From: Candidatus Planktophila lacus
GTDB lineage: Bacteria > Actinomycetota > Actinomycetes > Nanopelagicales > Nanopelagicaceae
NCBI RefSeq assembly: GCF_002288385.1
Contig: NZ_CP016783.1
Span: 1,240,001-1,304,000, forward strand
Direction of reading: 5' to 3'
DNA: 64,000 nucleotides
Below, piece by piece: positions 53,495 to 64,000 of this stretch. Every line of letters starts with the position of its first letter. Positions within the stretch are counted from its first letter, which is position 1. The notes below the pieces were generated by a model. It had not been told where the DNA came from and ran no database searches. It saw nothing but the letters and a program-made list of their open reading frames with translations. The translations under genes were made by a program, and so were the position numbers.

Positions 53495-55726
53495 TTATCC
53501 AAACAACTTTGGGAAAGTTCCAGTGTGTGCCTTGCGAAGTTCGGTAAGAGAAATCTTTGCGTCATTTATCTCCAACGCATCTCCCCCAGTTGATCCGATC
53601 TTGGTAATCGCGATTGAGTGTTTATCGGCAAGTGCAGTGAGTGCAGAAGCCTTGCTTGGATCTACTGCAACAACCACACGACCTGGAGTCTCGCTAATTA
53701 GTGCAACGCCTACATTTTCCAAAGTTACCTTTGCACCAACGTTGTGGCGCAAGACCATTTCAGTGAGCGTTGCAACTAAACCACCCTGACTTAAATCATG
53801 TGCGGCGGTGAAGATCTTCTCGGCACGCCCTGCAACCAACACCTCAATTAAGCGCATTTCACGCTGCAAATCTGCAATTGGTGCAGATCCACCGCGCTGG
53901 CCATGGATGTAAGCCCATTCGCTGCCAGCGATATCTGCTTTGGTTTCACCAAGTAGATAAAGATCAAGCCCTGCTTTATCGAAACTCATCGGCGTGCGGG
54001 TGCGCACATCATCGATAACGCCAAGTACGCCAATGACTGGAGTTGGCAAGATCGCAACTGCGCCAGTTTGGTTATAGAAAGAAACGTTTCCACCTGTAAC
54101 AGGTAGCCCCATCTCTAAACATCCATCAGCTAATCCGCGAACAGATTCAGCGAATTGCCACATCACACCTGGATCTTCAGGAGAACCAAAGTTAAGGCAG
54201 TTAGTGACCGCAAGCGGCTTAGCGCCAGCAGTTGCAATATTGCGCGCAGCTTCAGCAAGTGCCAACTTCGCACCTTCATATGGATTTAGGTAAGACCAGT
54301 TTGCGTTGGCATCGGTTGCAATGGCAACACCAAGATGTGTCTTCTCATCGATACGGACCATTCCCGAATCATCAGGTTGTGACTGAATTGTGTTGCCTTG
54401 TACATAGCGATCGTATTGTGATGTCACCCAAGATTTATCTGCCAAGTTTGGCGTTGCAGCCAACTTCAAAACCGCAGCCTTGATTTCATCTGCAGTGCTT
54501 GGAAGTGCCACATCGATAATTTCTGCGTTTACGTGATCGATGTAATCAGGCTTGGCAAGGGGGCGGTTATAAACCGGTCCATCGTGCGCCACGGTGCGTG
54601 GTGGTACATCAACGATCAAATCTCCATGCCAGGTAATTTCTAGGCGATCCCCATCAGTAACTTCACCAATAACCGTGACCGTGACATCCCATTTCTTACA
54701 GATTTCCAGGAAGCGATCGATGTGCTTTGGTTCGACAATTGCGCACATACGTTCTTGTGATTCAGACATCAAGATTTCTTCAGGTGAAAGCGTGGCATCG
54801 CGCAACGGAACGCGATCGAGTTCTACCTTCATGCCGCCGCTGCCGCCAGAGGCGAGCTCGCTGGTAGCGCAAGATAAGCCTGCCCCGCCAAGGTCTTGGA
54901 TGCCTACAACTAAATCTTCGGCGAAAATTTCTAGCGAACATTCAATTAGTACTTTTTCAACAAATGGATCTCCGACTTGAACCGCTGGACGCTTTGCAGG
55001 ACCGGTTGATTCAAATGTTTCCGATGCAAGGACGGATACGCCACCGATTCCATCGCCACCAGTTTTTGCGCCATATAAAACAACTAGATTTCCGGCACCC
55101 GCAGCTTTAGCAAGTTTGATATCGCTATGTTTCATAACGCCAACGCAGAGCGCGTTAACAAGTGGGTTACCTAAGTAAGTCTGATCAAAGACAACTTCGC
55201 CACCGATATTTGGCAGACCTAAGCAGTTTCCATAACCACCAACACCTGCAATAACTCCTGGCAGTACGCGACGGGTATCTGGATGATCTGCCGGTCCAAA
55301 GCGAAGCGGATCCATAACTGCAATTGGGCGCGCACCCATCGTCAAAATATCGCGAACGATTCCACCGACGCCGGTTGCAGCGCCTTGATACGGCTCAATA
55401 AAAGATGGGTGGTTATGTGATTCGATTTTAAAAGTAACGGCATATCCCTGGCCAACATCGACAACGCCCGCATTTTCACCGATACCAACTAGCAACGCAT
55501 CGGTCTTAACTGCCTTGTCACCAAATTGCTTTAAGTGAACTTTCGATGATTTATAAGAACAGTGCTCAGACCACATAACTGAATACATCGCGAGCTCAGA
55601 AGATGTTGGACGACGTCCCAAAATCTCTTTGATGCGTGCGTATTCATCGGGCTTTAAACCGAGTTCGGCAAAAGGTTGTGATGTTCCAGGGTTTGCAGTT
55701 GCAATCGCGACGGTATCGAGAGCCAT
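53495..55726 (-). CDS. purL: FGAM synthase subunit PurL (small type)
   Basis: 743 residues. ATP-dependent amidation of FGAR, working with PurQ and PurS. Typical small-PurL motifs: [92 protein letters not shown] and [10 protein letters not shown]. Adjacent to purQ with no spacing. Confidence 0.97.
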   Translation of the reverse strand: MALDTVAIATANPGTSQPFAELGLKPDEYARIKEILGRRPTSSELAMYSVMWSEHCSYKSSKVHLKQFGDKAVKTDALLVGIGENAGVVDVGQGYAVTFKIESHNHPSFIEPYQGAATGVGGIVRDILTMGARPIAVMDPLRFGPADHPDTRRVLPGVIAGVGGYGNCLGLPNIGGEVVFDQTYLGNPLVNALCVGVMKHSDIKLAKAAGAGNLVVLYGAKTGGDGIGGVSVLASETFESTGPAKRPAVQVGDPFVEKVLIECSLEIFAEDLVVGIQDLGGAGLSCATSELASGGSGGMKVELDRVPLRDATLSPEEILMSESQERMCAIVEPKHIDRFLEICKKWDVTVTVIGEVTDGDRLEITWHGDLIVDVPPRTVAHDGPVYNRPLAKPDYIDHVNAEIIDVALPSTADEIKAAVLKLAATPNLADKSWVTSQYDRYVQGNTIQSQPDDSGMVRIDEKTHLGVAIATDANANWSYLNPYEGAKLALAEAARNIATAGAKPLAVTNCLNFGSPEDPGVMWQFAESVRGLADGCLEMGLPVTGGNVSFYNQTGAVAILPTPVIGVLGVIDDVRTRTPMSFDKAGLDLYLLGETKADIAGSEWAYIHGQRGGSAPIADLQREMRLIEVLVAGRAEKIFTAAHDLSQGGLVATLTEMVLRHNVGAKVTLENVGVALISETPGRVVVAVDPSKASALTALADKHSIAITKIGSTGGDALEINDAKISLTELRKAHTGTFPKLFG

Positions 55727-56395
55727 TTACTTCACCATCGCGCTTAGTACTGAGGTAAAGAAGCCAAGACCATCTGCGGTTGGGCCAGTTAAGGTATCGA
55801 TCGCGTGTTCTGGGTGTGGCATTAGGCCAACCACGTTGCCGCGTTCATTGGTAATACCGGCGATTTTATTGCGTGAACCATTGGGATTTTCACCTAGATA
55901 GCGCGCAATGATGCGGCCTTCGCCTTCAAGTTTTGCCAGCGTTGCATCATCACATTGGAAAGAGCCTTCTCCGTTTTTAAGTGGAATCACAATCTCTTGC
56001 CCAACTTGGTAAGAAGATGTCCAAGCAGTGGTGTTATTTGTGATCTCTAACTTCTGATCACGACATAAGAAGTGAAGCTCGTGGTTGCGAGTCAACGCAC
56101 CTGGAAGCAAATGCGCTTCGCATAAGACTTGGAAACCATTACAGATTCCAAGTAATGGCATTCCGCCATTTGCAGCATCAATGATTTTTTCCATCACTGG
56201 CGCAAAACGTGAGATTGCACCACAGCGCAGGTAATCACCATAAGAAAATCCGCCGGGCAAGATGACCGCATCTACACCTTTGAGATCAGCATCTCCGTGC
56301 CAGAGCGAAACCGCAGTTGTGCCAGCATGTGTTGCCGCGCGCGCAGCATCGCGATCATCTAGCGTGCCAGGAAAAGTTACAACGCCAACTTTCAT
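55727..56395 (-). CDS. purQ: FGAM synthase glutaminase subunit PurQ
   Basis: 222 residues. Class I glutamine amidotransferase: the nucleophile Cys is in [11 protein letters not shown], and the catalytic His/Glu pair is in [27 protein letters not shown] is also typical. It releases ammonia to PurL. Directly adjacent to purL and purS (0-bp gaps). Confidence 0.97.
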   Translation of the reverse strand: MKVGVVTFPGTLDDRDAARAATHAGTTAVSLWHGDADLKGVDAVILPGGFSYGDYLRCGAISRFAPVMEKIIDAANGGMPLLGICNGFQVLCEAHLLPGALTRNHELHFLCRDQKLEITNNTTAWTSSYQVGQEIVIPLKNGEGSFQCDDATLAKLEGEGRIIARYLGENPNGSRNKIAGITNERGNVVGLMPHPEHAIDTLTGPTADGLGFFTSVLSAMVK

Positions 56396-56641
56396 TTACT
56401 TCTCAACTCTTACCGTGAAAGTTTCGATAACTGGGTTTGCAAGGAGTGTTTCAGCGGCTTTTTCAACTTCAGCAAGCTGCGCAGGTGTTGGTTCGCCATC
56501 TACTTCAATCTCAAAGCGCTTTCCTTGGCGCACGCTCTTGGCAAAGTTAAATCCCAGACGAGGAAGTGCAGCAGATACGGCCACGCCCTGTGGGTCGAGG
56601 ATTTCTGGCTTAAGCATTACATCAACCACGATCTTCGCCAT
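56396..56641 (-). CDS. purS: FGAM synthase subunit PurS
   Basis: 81 residues. Assembly subunit bridging PurL and PurQ: AKIVVDVMLKPEILDPQGVAV, LGFNFAKSVRQGKRFEIEVD and LLANPVIETFTV match the family. A Shine-Dalgarno (AAAGGAGAT) precedes the ATG. It is 24 bp downstream of purC. Confidence 0.95.
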   Translation of the reverse strand: MAKIVVDVMLKPEILDPQGVAVSAALPRLGFNFAKSVRQGKRFEIEVDGEPTPAQLAEVEKAAETLLANPVIETFTVRVEK

Positions 56642-56665
56642 CTTTATCTCCTTTTGGAACTTGGA

Positions 56666-57547
56666 TTAGAACTTGCTGCCGGTAATACGGAAATACGCTT
56701 CTTCATATCGCGCAGCAGTTTTCTCGACGATTTCTGCCGGCAATTCTGGTGGTGGGCTCTTCTTATCCCAGCCGCTTTGAGTAAGGAAATCTCTAACGAA
56801 TTGTTTATCAAATGAACCCCGTGCGCTACCCGGCTGCCAGGTTGATAACTCCCAGAACCTTGAAGAATCAGGCGTTAGCGCCTCATCTCCAAGGGTTATT
56901 ACACCCTTAGCATCGCGGCCGAATTCGAATTTGGTATCAGCCAGAATGATGCCGCGGCTGCGCGCAAAGTCGGCCGCTGTTTCATAGAGCGAAAGAGTTA
57001 AGTTGCGAAGTTCGGCGGCATCATCTGCACCAACAATCTGTGCCGCTTGGTCGAAGTCAATATTTATATCGTGATCGCCGATTTCTGCCTTCGTTGCGGG
57101 CGTGAAAATACTGTTTGGAAGTTCGGATCCATCAACTAGCCCTGCCGGCAGCGCGTTTCCGCAAACCGCTTGGTTGGATTTGTATTCAGCCAAGCCACTT
57201 CCAGTTAGATAACCTCGCGCTACACATTCAATCTCAAACATATCTAGTGGCTTAACAATTACTGCGCGGTCTGCAACTTGATCTGGAACATCATCTCTGA
57301 TGATGTGGTTTGGGACAATATCTTCAAGGAGTTCAAACCAAAAGAGCGAAAGTTGAGTAAGGATCGCGCCTTTATTTGGAATTGTGGTCGGCAATACCCA
57401 ATCGAATGCCGAGATGCGATCAGATGCAACTAATAAAATTTCATCGGAGTCGTTCTTATATAGATCGCGTACTTTTCCTGTGCGTAGGTGTTGCCAACCG
57501 TTGATAGTTGGTGCTGGCGGTGCGCCAGCTACGCCGAAGCCGCTCAC
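56666..57547 (-). CDS. purC: SAICAR synthetase
   Basis: 293 residues. Adds aspartate to CAIR. Motifs: GKVRDLYKND, LLVASDRISAFDWVLPT, ECVARGYLTGSGLAEY, IILADTKFEFGRD, DEALTPDSSRFW. Length typical of the longer bacterial form. Its start overlaps the purB stop by 4 nt. No purK/purE is present in the window. Confidence 0.96.
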   Translation of the reverse strand: MSGFGVAGAPPAPTINGWQHLRTGKVRDLYKNDSDEILLVASDRISAFDWVLPTTIPNKGAILTQLSLFWFELLEDIVPNHIIRDDVPDQVADRAVIVKPLDMFEIECVARGYLTGSGLAEYKSNQAVCGNALPAGLVDGSELPNSIFTPATKAEIGDHDINIDFDQAAQIVGADDAAELRNLTLSLYETAADFARSRGIILADTKFEFGRDAKGVITLGDEALTPDSSRFWELSTWQPGSARGSFDKQFVRDFLTQSGWDKKSPPPELPAEIVEKTAARYEEAYFRITGSKF

Positions 57548-58965
57548 CGGATCGAGTGCGGTTTGTACTGCGCTGCGGCAGGGTGCGCGGATGTAATCGC
57601 ATCGATGCGATCTACAACTCGAGCAATTTGTTGGCGAGCATCGCCAGTAAATTCAATTGGTTGGCTAATCAGCGCATCAAGGGCGGCGCGATCAAGCGGT
57701 AAGCGCTCATCTGAAGCGAGTGCATCAAGAAGTGTGTTTGCCTTACCTGCGCGCATTAACAAAGCCGCTTTTACAGCGTGCTCCTTAATAACTTCATGCG
57801 CTACTTCGCGACCAACTCCAGCTTTAACTGAAGCCATCAAGATCTTGGTTGTCGCTAAGAAAGGTAGGTAACGATCGAGTTCGGCAGCGATTACTGCAGG
57901 GAAAGCGCCGAATTCGCTAAGAACAGTGAGCGTTGTTTCAAGCAAACCATCGATGGCGTAGAACGCATCTGGCAAGGCAACGCGACGAACCACGCTGCAA
58001 GAGACATCGCCTTCGTTCCATTGATCGCCGGCAAGTTCTGAAACCATCGATGCATATCCGCGCAAGATCACGCTTAAGCCATTGATACGTTCGCAAGAGC
58101 GCGTGTTCATCTTGTGCGGCATCGCAGATGAACCAACTTGTCCGGCTTTAAATCCTTCAGTGACAAGTTCGGCACCAGCCATCAAGCGGATTGAAGTCGC
58201 AAGCGAAGATGGACTAGCAGCGAGTTGTACAAGAGTTGTCACAACATCGTAATCAAAAGAACGTGGATAGATCTGACCGGTTGAATCAAGTACGCGATTG
58301 AAACCAAGTTCGTTAGCGATCTCTAGTTCCAGGCTGTGATGCGCTTTCGATGAACCAAGCAGGTCAATTGAATCTTGTGAAGTTCCAACTGGGCCCTTGA
58401 TGCCACGCATTGGATAGCGATCTTGCAGTGATGCTAAACGTTCGTAAGCAAAGAGCAGCTCTTCAGCAGCAGATGCAAAACGCTTTCCGAGCGTTGTGAT
58501 CTGCGCTGGCACATTGTGAGAACGGCCGGCAATTGCCTGATCGGAATACTGTGCTGCCTTATCGGCTAGTTGTGCAAGAACTGCAACAACTTTGTCATGG
58601 ACAATCGCTAAACCGTTTTTGATTTGGAGTGCTTCGATATTTTCAGTTAAGTCACGGCTGGTCATACCGGCGTGAATTGCTTCGTGGCCAGCTAGTGCGT
58701 TGAACTCTTCGATGCGCGCTTTCACATCGTGACGAGTCTGCTTTTCGCGAGCATCGATAGAAGCCAAATCAACTTTATTGATTACCTTTTCGTAATCGGC
58801 GATGACTGCATCTGAAATTGCATGGCCAAGTTTGTTTTGCACACGGGCCACAGCAAGCCATAAACGGCGCTCGGCGATGATCTTCTCTTCAGGTGCGAAG
58901 ATGGCGCGCATTGCAGTTGATGCATAACGATCAGCAAGGACGCTCACTGGCTTATTCTCCCCCAT
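57544..58965 (-). CDS. purB: Adenylosuccinate lyase
   Basis: 473 residues. Fumarase-superfamily enzyme acting twice in purine synthesis (SAICAR and adenylosuccinate cleavage). Landmarks: DVKARIEEFNALAGHEAIHAGMTS, and the active-site loop GSSAMPHKMNTRSCERI. The KMN variant of the signature is usual in actinobacteria. Its ATG follows the purD stop directly without a gap. Confidence 0.95.
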   Translation of the reverse strand: MGENKPVSVLADRYASTAMRAIFAPEEKIIAERRLWLAVARVQNKLGHAISDAVIADYEKVINKVDLASIDAREKQTRHDVKARIEEFNALAGHEAIHAGMTSRDLTENIEALQIKNGLAIVHDKVVAVLAQLADKAAQYSDQAIAGRSHNVPAQITTLGKRFASAAEELLFAYERLASLQDRYPMRGIKGPVGTSQDSIDLLGSSKAHHSLELEIANELGFNRVLDSTGQIYPRSFDYDVVTTLVQLAASPSSLATSIRLMAGAELVTEGFKAGQVGSSAMPHKMNTRSCERINGLSVILRGYASMVSELAGDQWNEGDVSCSVVRRVALPDAFYAIDGLLETTLTVLSEFGAFPAVIAAELDRYLPFLATTKILMASVKAGVGREVAHEVIKEHAVKAALLMRAGKANTLLDALASDERLPLDRAALDALISQPIEFTGDARQQIARVVDRIDAITSAHPAAAQYKPHSIR

Positions 58966-60210
58966 TTAATTGCCCTTCTCGGCGACCGACGCATTGAAAG
59001 CGATATCGCTGCGATAGAAAGAGCCTTCAAGTTCAATCTGTGAGATTGCGCGGTATGCGCGATCGCGGGCCTCAGTTAAATCCGTGCCCAAACCAGTCAC
59101 TGTTAAAACGCGACCTCCACTAGAAACTAAGCCAACGCCGTTAAGTGAAGTACCAGCATGAAAAATCTGCGTCTTTGAAATTGCTGGAATATTTGTAATT
59201 GCGCCCTTGGTCTTTGGTGATTCGGGATATCCCTGCGCTGCAAGCACAACTGTTACCGCGCTTTCATCGCGCCAAGAAAGTGCAACATCATCAAGTGAAT
59301 CAGTCGCTGCTTTGTATAACAATTGTGCAAGCGGTGTTGCAAGTCGTGGAATCAAAACTTGAGTTTCGGGATCTCCAAAGCGCGCATTGAATTCGATAAC
59401 TCGTAACCCGTGATCAGTTAAAGCTAAGCCTGCATAGAGGAGTCCAACAAATGGTGTACCGCGCGCTGCCATTTCGGCGATTACCGGCGCCAAGACTTTT
59501 TCGTAAGTCTCTTCCATGATGTCATCGGGTGCCCAAGGAAGCGGTGAATACGCGCCCATGCCACCGGTATTTGGACCTTCATCGCGATCGTAGGCGCGCT
59601 TGAAATCTTGTGCCGGTTGCATCGGCAGAACATTGCGCCCATCTGAAATTCCAAATAATGAAATCTCTGGACCATTTAGAAATTCTTCAATTACAACGCG
59701 CTTACAAGCAAGGGCATGTTCTAAAGCTTTGGCGCGATCATCTGTAACGACAACGCCTTTGCCTGCGGCAAGACCATCATCTTTAACAACGTAAGGTGCG
59801 CCGAAAGCATCGAGCGCGTTTTCAATTTCTGCTTGAGTTTCGCAGGTAAAGCTACGCGCAGTTGGAACGCCCGCATCGCGCATAACACCTTTTGCAAAAT
59901 TCTTCGATCCTTCAAGTTGTGCTGCCGCTTTTGATGGGCCAAAGACAGCCAATCCCGCTGCTCGCAGCTCATCAGCAACGCCATTTACTAGCGGAACTTC
60001 AGGACCAATTACAACGAGATCAACTGCTAATTTCTTTGCAAGATCAACGATTGCCTTGTTATCGGTGATTGCAATTGGATGCAGTGTTGCAATTTCTGCG
60101 ATACCTGGATTTCCAGGTGCGCAATGAAGTTCAGTACAACTTGGATCTGCTTGTAACCCTAGTGCGAGTGCGTGTTCACGACCGCCGCTTCCGACTAGGA
60201 GGATTTTCAT
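58966..60210 (-). CDS. purD: Phosphoribosylamine-glycine ligase (GARS)
   Basis: 414 residues. Second step of purine synthesis. Signatures: ILLVGSGGREHALALGL, GPSKAAAQLEGSKNFAKGVM, VVKDDGLAAGKGVVV, and EFNARFGDPETQVLIPRL. ATP-grasp fold. It begins 3 bp after the purA stop. Confidence 0.97.
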   Translation of the reverse strand: MKILLVGSGGREHALALGLQADPSCTELHCAPGNPGIAEIATLHPIAITDNKAIVDLAKKLAVDLVVIGPEVPLVNGVADELRAAGLAVFGPSKAAAQLEGSKNFAKGVMRDAGVPTARSFTCETQAEIENALDAFGAPYVVKDDGLAAGKGVVVTDDRAKALEHALACKRVVIEEFLNGPEISLFGISDGRNVLPMQPAQDFKRAYDRDEGPNTGGMGAYSPLPWAPDDIMEETYEKVLAPVIAEMAARGTPFVGLLYAGLALTDHGLRVIEFNARFGDPETQVLIPRLATPLAQLLYKAATDSLDDVALSWRDESAVTVVLAAQGYPESPKTKGAITNIPAISKTQIFHAGTSLNGVGLVSSGGRVLTVTGLGTDLTEARDRAYRAISQIELEGSFYRSDIAFNASVAEKGN

Positions 60211-60213
60211 GGT

Positions 60214-61518
<1,305 letters not shown>

Positions 61519-61533
61519 TTAACGATTATTTAT

Positions 61534-62568
61534 TTACTTCTTCAGTGATGTGCCGGTTGAACGAAGATCTTCGCAAGCATGTGCAACGCGAGCTGCCATT
61601 CCTGCTTCAGCAGCCTTACCCCACGCACGTGGATCGTAAGTCTTCTTATTTCCAACTTCGCCATCGATCTTTAGAACGCCGTCGTAGTTCTTGAACATGT
61701 GATCAACAACTGGGCGTGTAAATGCGTACTGAGTATCGGTATCTATATTCATCTTGATTACGCCGTAATCAAGTGAATCGCGGATCTCTGAGAGAAGTGA
61801 ACCTGAACCACCGTGGAATACAAGATCCATTGGCTTGCTACCTGCAGCAAGGCCCTTCTTGGCAACAACTGCATCTTGCAGAGTCTGTAAAATCTTTGGC
61901 TGCAAAACAACGTTGCCTGGTTTGTAAACGCCGTGCACGTTACCGAATGTTGCAGCAACCATGTAGCGACCACGTTCTCCGAGGCCAAGAGTTTCGATTG
62001 TCATCAACGCATCTTCAGGTGTTGAGTACAACTTTGCATCGTGCTTTGCTTCAACGCCATCTTCTTCGCCACCAACAACGCCGATTTCGATTTCAAGGAT
62101 TGTGCGCGCAGCAACTGACTTTGTTAGAAGTTCATCTGCGATCTTCATGTTTTCATTCATATCAACTGCTGAGCCATCCCACATATGTGAGTTAAAGAGT
62201 GGCGCTTGACCGTTCTTGATGCGCTGTGCGCCGATTTCAAGAAGCGGACGCATGTAGCCATCTAGTTTTTCTGCTGGGCAGTGATCTGTGTGGATTGCAA
62301 TATTTACGTTGTAGTTCTTTGCAACAACGTGTGCGAACTCAGCGAGCGCAACTGCACCATCAACCATGTTCTTTACTGTTGAGCCAGATGCGTATTCCGC
62401 ACCGCCCCATGAAAATTGGATGATTCCATCTGATTCGGCTTCGGCGAAACCACGAAGCGCGGCGATGATGGTTGAAGATGATGAAACGTTAATTGCGGGA
62501 TATGCGAATGCGCCAGCTTTCGCGCGATCAAGCATCTCTGCGTAAATTTCAGGGGTTGCAATGGCCAT
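61534..62568 (-). CDS. fba: Class II fructose-bisphosphate aldolase
   Basis: 344 residues. Zinc-dependent aldolase of glycolysis and gluconeogenesis. Motifs: IAIHTDHCPAEKLD (zinc His and catalytic Asp), EIGVVGGEEDGVE, FGNVHGVYKPG (second zinc His), VFHGGSGS (third zinc His), MNIDTDTQYAFT. GGAG lies 7 nt before the ATG. The preceding 400 bp carry a small ORF and a structured element on the same strand, which may control fba and perhaps the following pur genes. Confidence 0.95.
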   Translation of the reverse strand: MAIATPEIYAEMLDRAKAGAFAYPAINVSSSSTIIAALRGFAEAESDGIIQFSWGGAEYASGSTVKNMVDGAVALAEFAHVVAKNYNVNIAIHTDHCPAEKLDGYMRPLLEIGAQRIKNGQAPLFNSHMWDGSAVDMNENMKIADELLTKSVAARTILEIEIGVVGGEEDGVEAKHDAKLYSTPEDALMTIETLGLGERGRYMVAATFGNVHGVYKPGNVVLQPKILQTLQDAVVAKKGLAAGSKPMDLVFHGGSGSLLSEIRDSLDYGVIKMNIDTDTQYAFTRPVVDHMFKNYDGVLKIDGEVGNKKTYDPRAWGKAAEAGMAARVAHACEDLRSTGTSLKK

Positions 62569-62669
62569 GATGACTCCAAATTATCTCGGGGCGTAATCCC
62601 TGACCGAGCGCTTCATTGGGCCGCATTCAGGCTTACGCCTAATCCAACCACCTCTGCGGGCGGATGAAA
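62569..62669 (-). promoter_or_regulatory. 5' leader of fba with alternative pairing segments
   Basis: On the minus strand the leader contains AGGC-GTAA-GCCT, a short hairpin with a GNRA-type loop, and a second segment TTACGCC (just before the fba start) complementary to GGCGTAA. The two pairings are mutually exclusive. No promoter hexamer at leaderless distance from fba is visible. Confidence 0.3.
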
Positions 62670-62726
62670 AATCGCCATTCCCTATACGCATAGGACCATT
62701 CTCTACACGCGTAGGAATTGGCGATT
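62670..62726 (-). promoter_or_regulatory. Structured element upstream of fba: outer stem with two tandem hairpins and a T-run
   Basis: On the minus strand AATCGCCA pairs with TGGCGATT (8 bp, perfect), which runs into TTTTT. Inside are two hairpins with identical GCGT loops: CTAC/GTAG (4 bp) and CCTAT/ATAGG (5 bp). Each belongs to a ~20-nt tandem repeat, and the single stem difference (T-A versus C-G) keeps pairing. The layout fits a terminator or attenuator between the small ORF and fba; no known family is recognised. Confidence 0.5.
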
Positions 62727-62747
62727 CTCCAGCCGGTTCGACTCCTT

Positions 62748-62846
62748 TTACGGATTGAGGGTCTTCTGCAGGAAGGCGATTAGGCCAGCGAGCAGAGCAG
62801 GGCTATTGATGATTTTTAGTAAGAGCGCTAGGAACGTTGTAAGCAT
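62748..62846 (-). CDS. 32-residue hydrophobic small ORF upstream of fba
   Basis: Read directly from the minus strand: M-L-T-T-F-L-A-L-L-L-K-I-I-N-S-P-A-L-L-A then GLIAFLQKTLNP and TAA. An AAAGGAG ribosome binding site ends 5 nt before the ATG, as good as any in the window. One membrane helix with a central NSP break is likely. The 'SPALL.GLIAF' pattern faintly recalls the N-terminus of PTS ascorbate (UlaA-like) permeases, so a remnant of a larger gene is possible; a leader peptide or stand-alone membrane peptide are the alternatives. Confidence 0.5.
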   Translation of the reverse strand: MLTTFLALLLKIINSPALLAGLIAFLQKTLNP

Positions 62847-62954
62847 TTTTCTCCTTTTCTTAAATAGTTCTTCTCTTGTTCTCGAGACTGGGGATCATCC
62901 CTCTTATCTTCTTTGCCACATCGCTAAAGCCTTCCGCCTGTTGATATTCACGGG
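62847..62954. other. Intergenic stretch between the small ORF and acs
   Basis: No gene. It contains an 11-bp perfect palindrome, GGGATCATCCC (62891-62901), 68 bp before the acs start, which could be an operator, and a pyrimidine-rich segment preceding the small ORF ribosome binding site. Confidence 0.3.
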
Positions 62955-62960
62955 TAATCT
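62955..62960 (+). promoter_or_regulatory. -10 element of acs, leaderless
   Basis: TAATCT ends 8 nt before ATG 62969, without a Shine-Dalgarno between. Confidence 0.45.
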
Positions 62961-62968
62961 GCTGAGTT

Positions 62969-64000
62969 ATGAGCAACCCATCAACCGGTGATTCCAGCGG
63001 CGATTCAATAGAAAACCTCTCCCACGAAAATCGCCACTTTCCTCCGAGCCCAGCCTTTGCAGCTCAGGCCAATGCCAAATCTGATTTATATGCACATGCT
63101 GAAAAAGATCGACTTGCTTTCTGGGAAGAACAAGCGCGCGAGTTAACTTGGGATAAAAGTTGGGAGACAGTTCTTGAGTGGAACTCTCCTTATGCAAAAT
63201 GGTTTATCGGCGGCAAGATAAATGCATCGGTAAATGCTCTCGACCGCCACGTTGCAGCCGGTCGCGGAGACCGAACCGCATTTCATTTTGAAGGAGAACC
63301 TGGCGACACTCGCACAATCACTTATGCGCAGATGTTGGCAGATGTCAGCAAAGCTGCACATGCCTTAACGCAAATTGGAATTAAGGCCGGCGATCGCGTT
63401 GCCATTTATATGCCGATGATTCCTGAAGCAGCGGTTGCGATGTTGGCATGTGCGCGAATCGGTGCAGTGCATTCAGTTGTCTTCGGCGGATTTTCTGCTG
63501 ATGCACTTCTATCTCGTATTCAAGATGCCGATGCCAAGTTGGTAATTACTGCAGATGGTGGATTTCGCAAAGGTGCCGCTTTTGCGCTTAAGCCCGCAGT
63601 TGATGAAGCGCTAAAGGGAAAGCACAACGTCGAGAAGGTTTTAGTTGTAAAGCGCACTGGTCAAGAAACTGCGTGGAACGCAGATCGCGATATCTGGTGG
63701 CACGAGCTCGTTGATAGCCAAAGCAGCGAACATAAGCCTGAATTCTTCGATAGCGAGCGTCCGCTCTTTATTCTCTACACCTCTGGCACAACCGCTAAAC
63801 CAAAGGGAATCTTCCATACAACAGGTGGTTATTTGACTCAGGCGGCGTACACACATCGCGTGGTATTTGATATCAAGCCCGAGAAAGATGTTTATTGGTG
63901 CACCGCAGATGTGGGCTGGATTACCGGCCACTCTTACGTTGTTTACGGTCCGCTAATCAATGGTGCTACTCAAGTTATGTATGAAGGAACACCTGATACT
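62969..64000 (+). CDS. acs: Acetyl-CoA synthetase (AMP-forming), 5' part
   Basis: 344 residues visible, running off the right edge with no stop. It opens MSNPSTGDSSGDSIENLSHE and continues with the acetyl-CoA synthetase N-domain (FWEEQARELTWDKSWETVLEWN, KWFIGGKINASVNALDRHV), IYMPMIPEAAVAMLACARIGA and HSVVFGGFSADALLSRI. The AMP-binding loop reads YTSGTTAKPKGIFHTTGGYL, with Ala where TSGTTGKPKG is more usual. CTADVGWITGHSYVVYGPL follows. Activates acetate to acetyl-CoA. Confidence 0.95.
   Translation, partial: MSNPSTGDSSGDSIENLSHENRHFPPSPAFAAQANAKSDLYAHAEKDRLAFWEEQARELTWDKSWETVLEWNSPYAKWFIGGKINASVNALDRHVAAGRGDRTAFHFEGEPGDTRTITYAQMLADVSKAAHALTQIGIKAGDRVAIYMPMIPEAAVAMLACARIGAVHSVVFGGFSADALLSRIQDADAKLVITADGGFRKGAAFALKPAVDEALKGKHNVEKVLVVKRTGQETAWNADRDIWWHELVDSQSSEHKPEFFDSERPLFILYTSGTTAKPKGIFHTTGGYLTQAAYTHRVVFDIKPEKDVYWCTADVGWITGHSYVVYGPLINGATQVMYEGTPDT

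Noticed and set aside
62755-62991. 78-codon plus-strand frame between fba and acs.
   Set aside because: It overlaps the acs start in another frame, has no ribosome binding site and runs antisense to the small ORF with the better signals.

Overview
The window looks like a chromosome segment of a free-living actinobacterium with a small, tightly packed genome, most likely a freshwater planktonic acI-type lineage (Candidatus Nanopelagicales, Planktophila/Nanopelagicus-like). This is inferred from actinobacterial hallmark genes (BldC, DUF3073 and DUF5302 proteins, bacterial XPB helicase with its helicase-associated partner, short ArgA-type GNAT synthase, ClpC, purF with a sterol-carrier-fold neighbour). 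Base composition is moderate by eye rather than GC-rich, intergenic gaps are tiny, and start/stop overlaps are frequent. I see no insertion sequence, prophage, CRISPR array or rRNA.

Layout. 1-3426: tail of a helicase-associated protein, M20 peptidase, XPB helicase, then a glutaredoxin-like protein and a small unknown protein on the other strand. 3462-12007: two secreted proteins, proC, a Cys-rich protein, radA, a DUF305 protein and a GlcD-like oxidase. 12020-27831 (minus): clpC, argA, lysS, coaX, nadC, nadB, panC, folK, folB, folP, folE, ftsH, hpt, tilS and an NlpC/P60 hydrolase. This is the classic actinobacterial ftsH-fol-pan-nad-lysS-clpC block, making folate, NAD and CoA precursors beside protein quality control. 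27905-38473: an ABC exporter, metZ, ctaB, a YVTN propeller protein, dacB, a TrmH methyltransferase, a tyrosine phosphatase, a TPR protein and a secreted dimethylformamidase-beta-like protein. 38572-41112: a cobalt/nickel ECF transporter (cbiM, PDGLE/cbiN-like, cbiQ, cbiO) behind a Fur-family-like palindrome. 41101-48234: EamA transporter, tRNA-Lys, a propeller protein, sua5, a glycosyltransferase, a SIMPL protein, tRNA-Glu/Asp/Phe and a secreted protein; this is the most variable part. 48244-61497 (minus): wecA-like transferase, bldC, DUF3073 gene and an almost complete IMP/AMP purine operon (purA, D, B, C, S, Q, L, F, M). 61534-64000: fba, a structured 400-bp intergenic region and the start of acs.

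Two themes stand out. First, many genes lacking a Shine-Dalgarno sequence have a TANNNT (or GATAAT) hexamer ending 6-8 nt before the start codon, the geometry of leaderless transcripts; this pattern also decides several start codons. Second, the fba-acs interval holds a 32-codon hydrophobic ORF with a strong ribosome binding site, followed by two tandem covarying hairpins inside a larger stem that ends in a T-run, an attenuator-like layout I cannot match to a known element.
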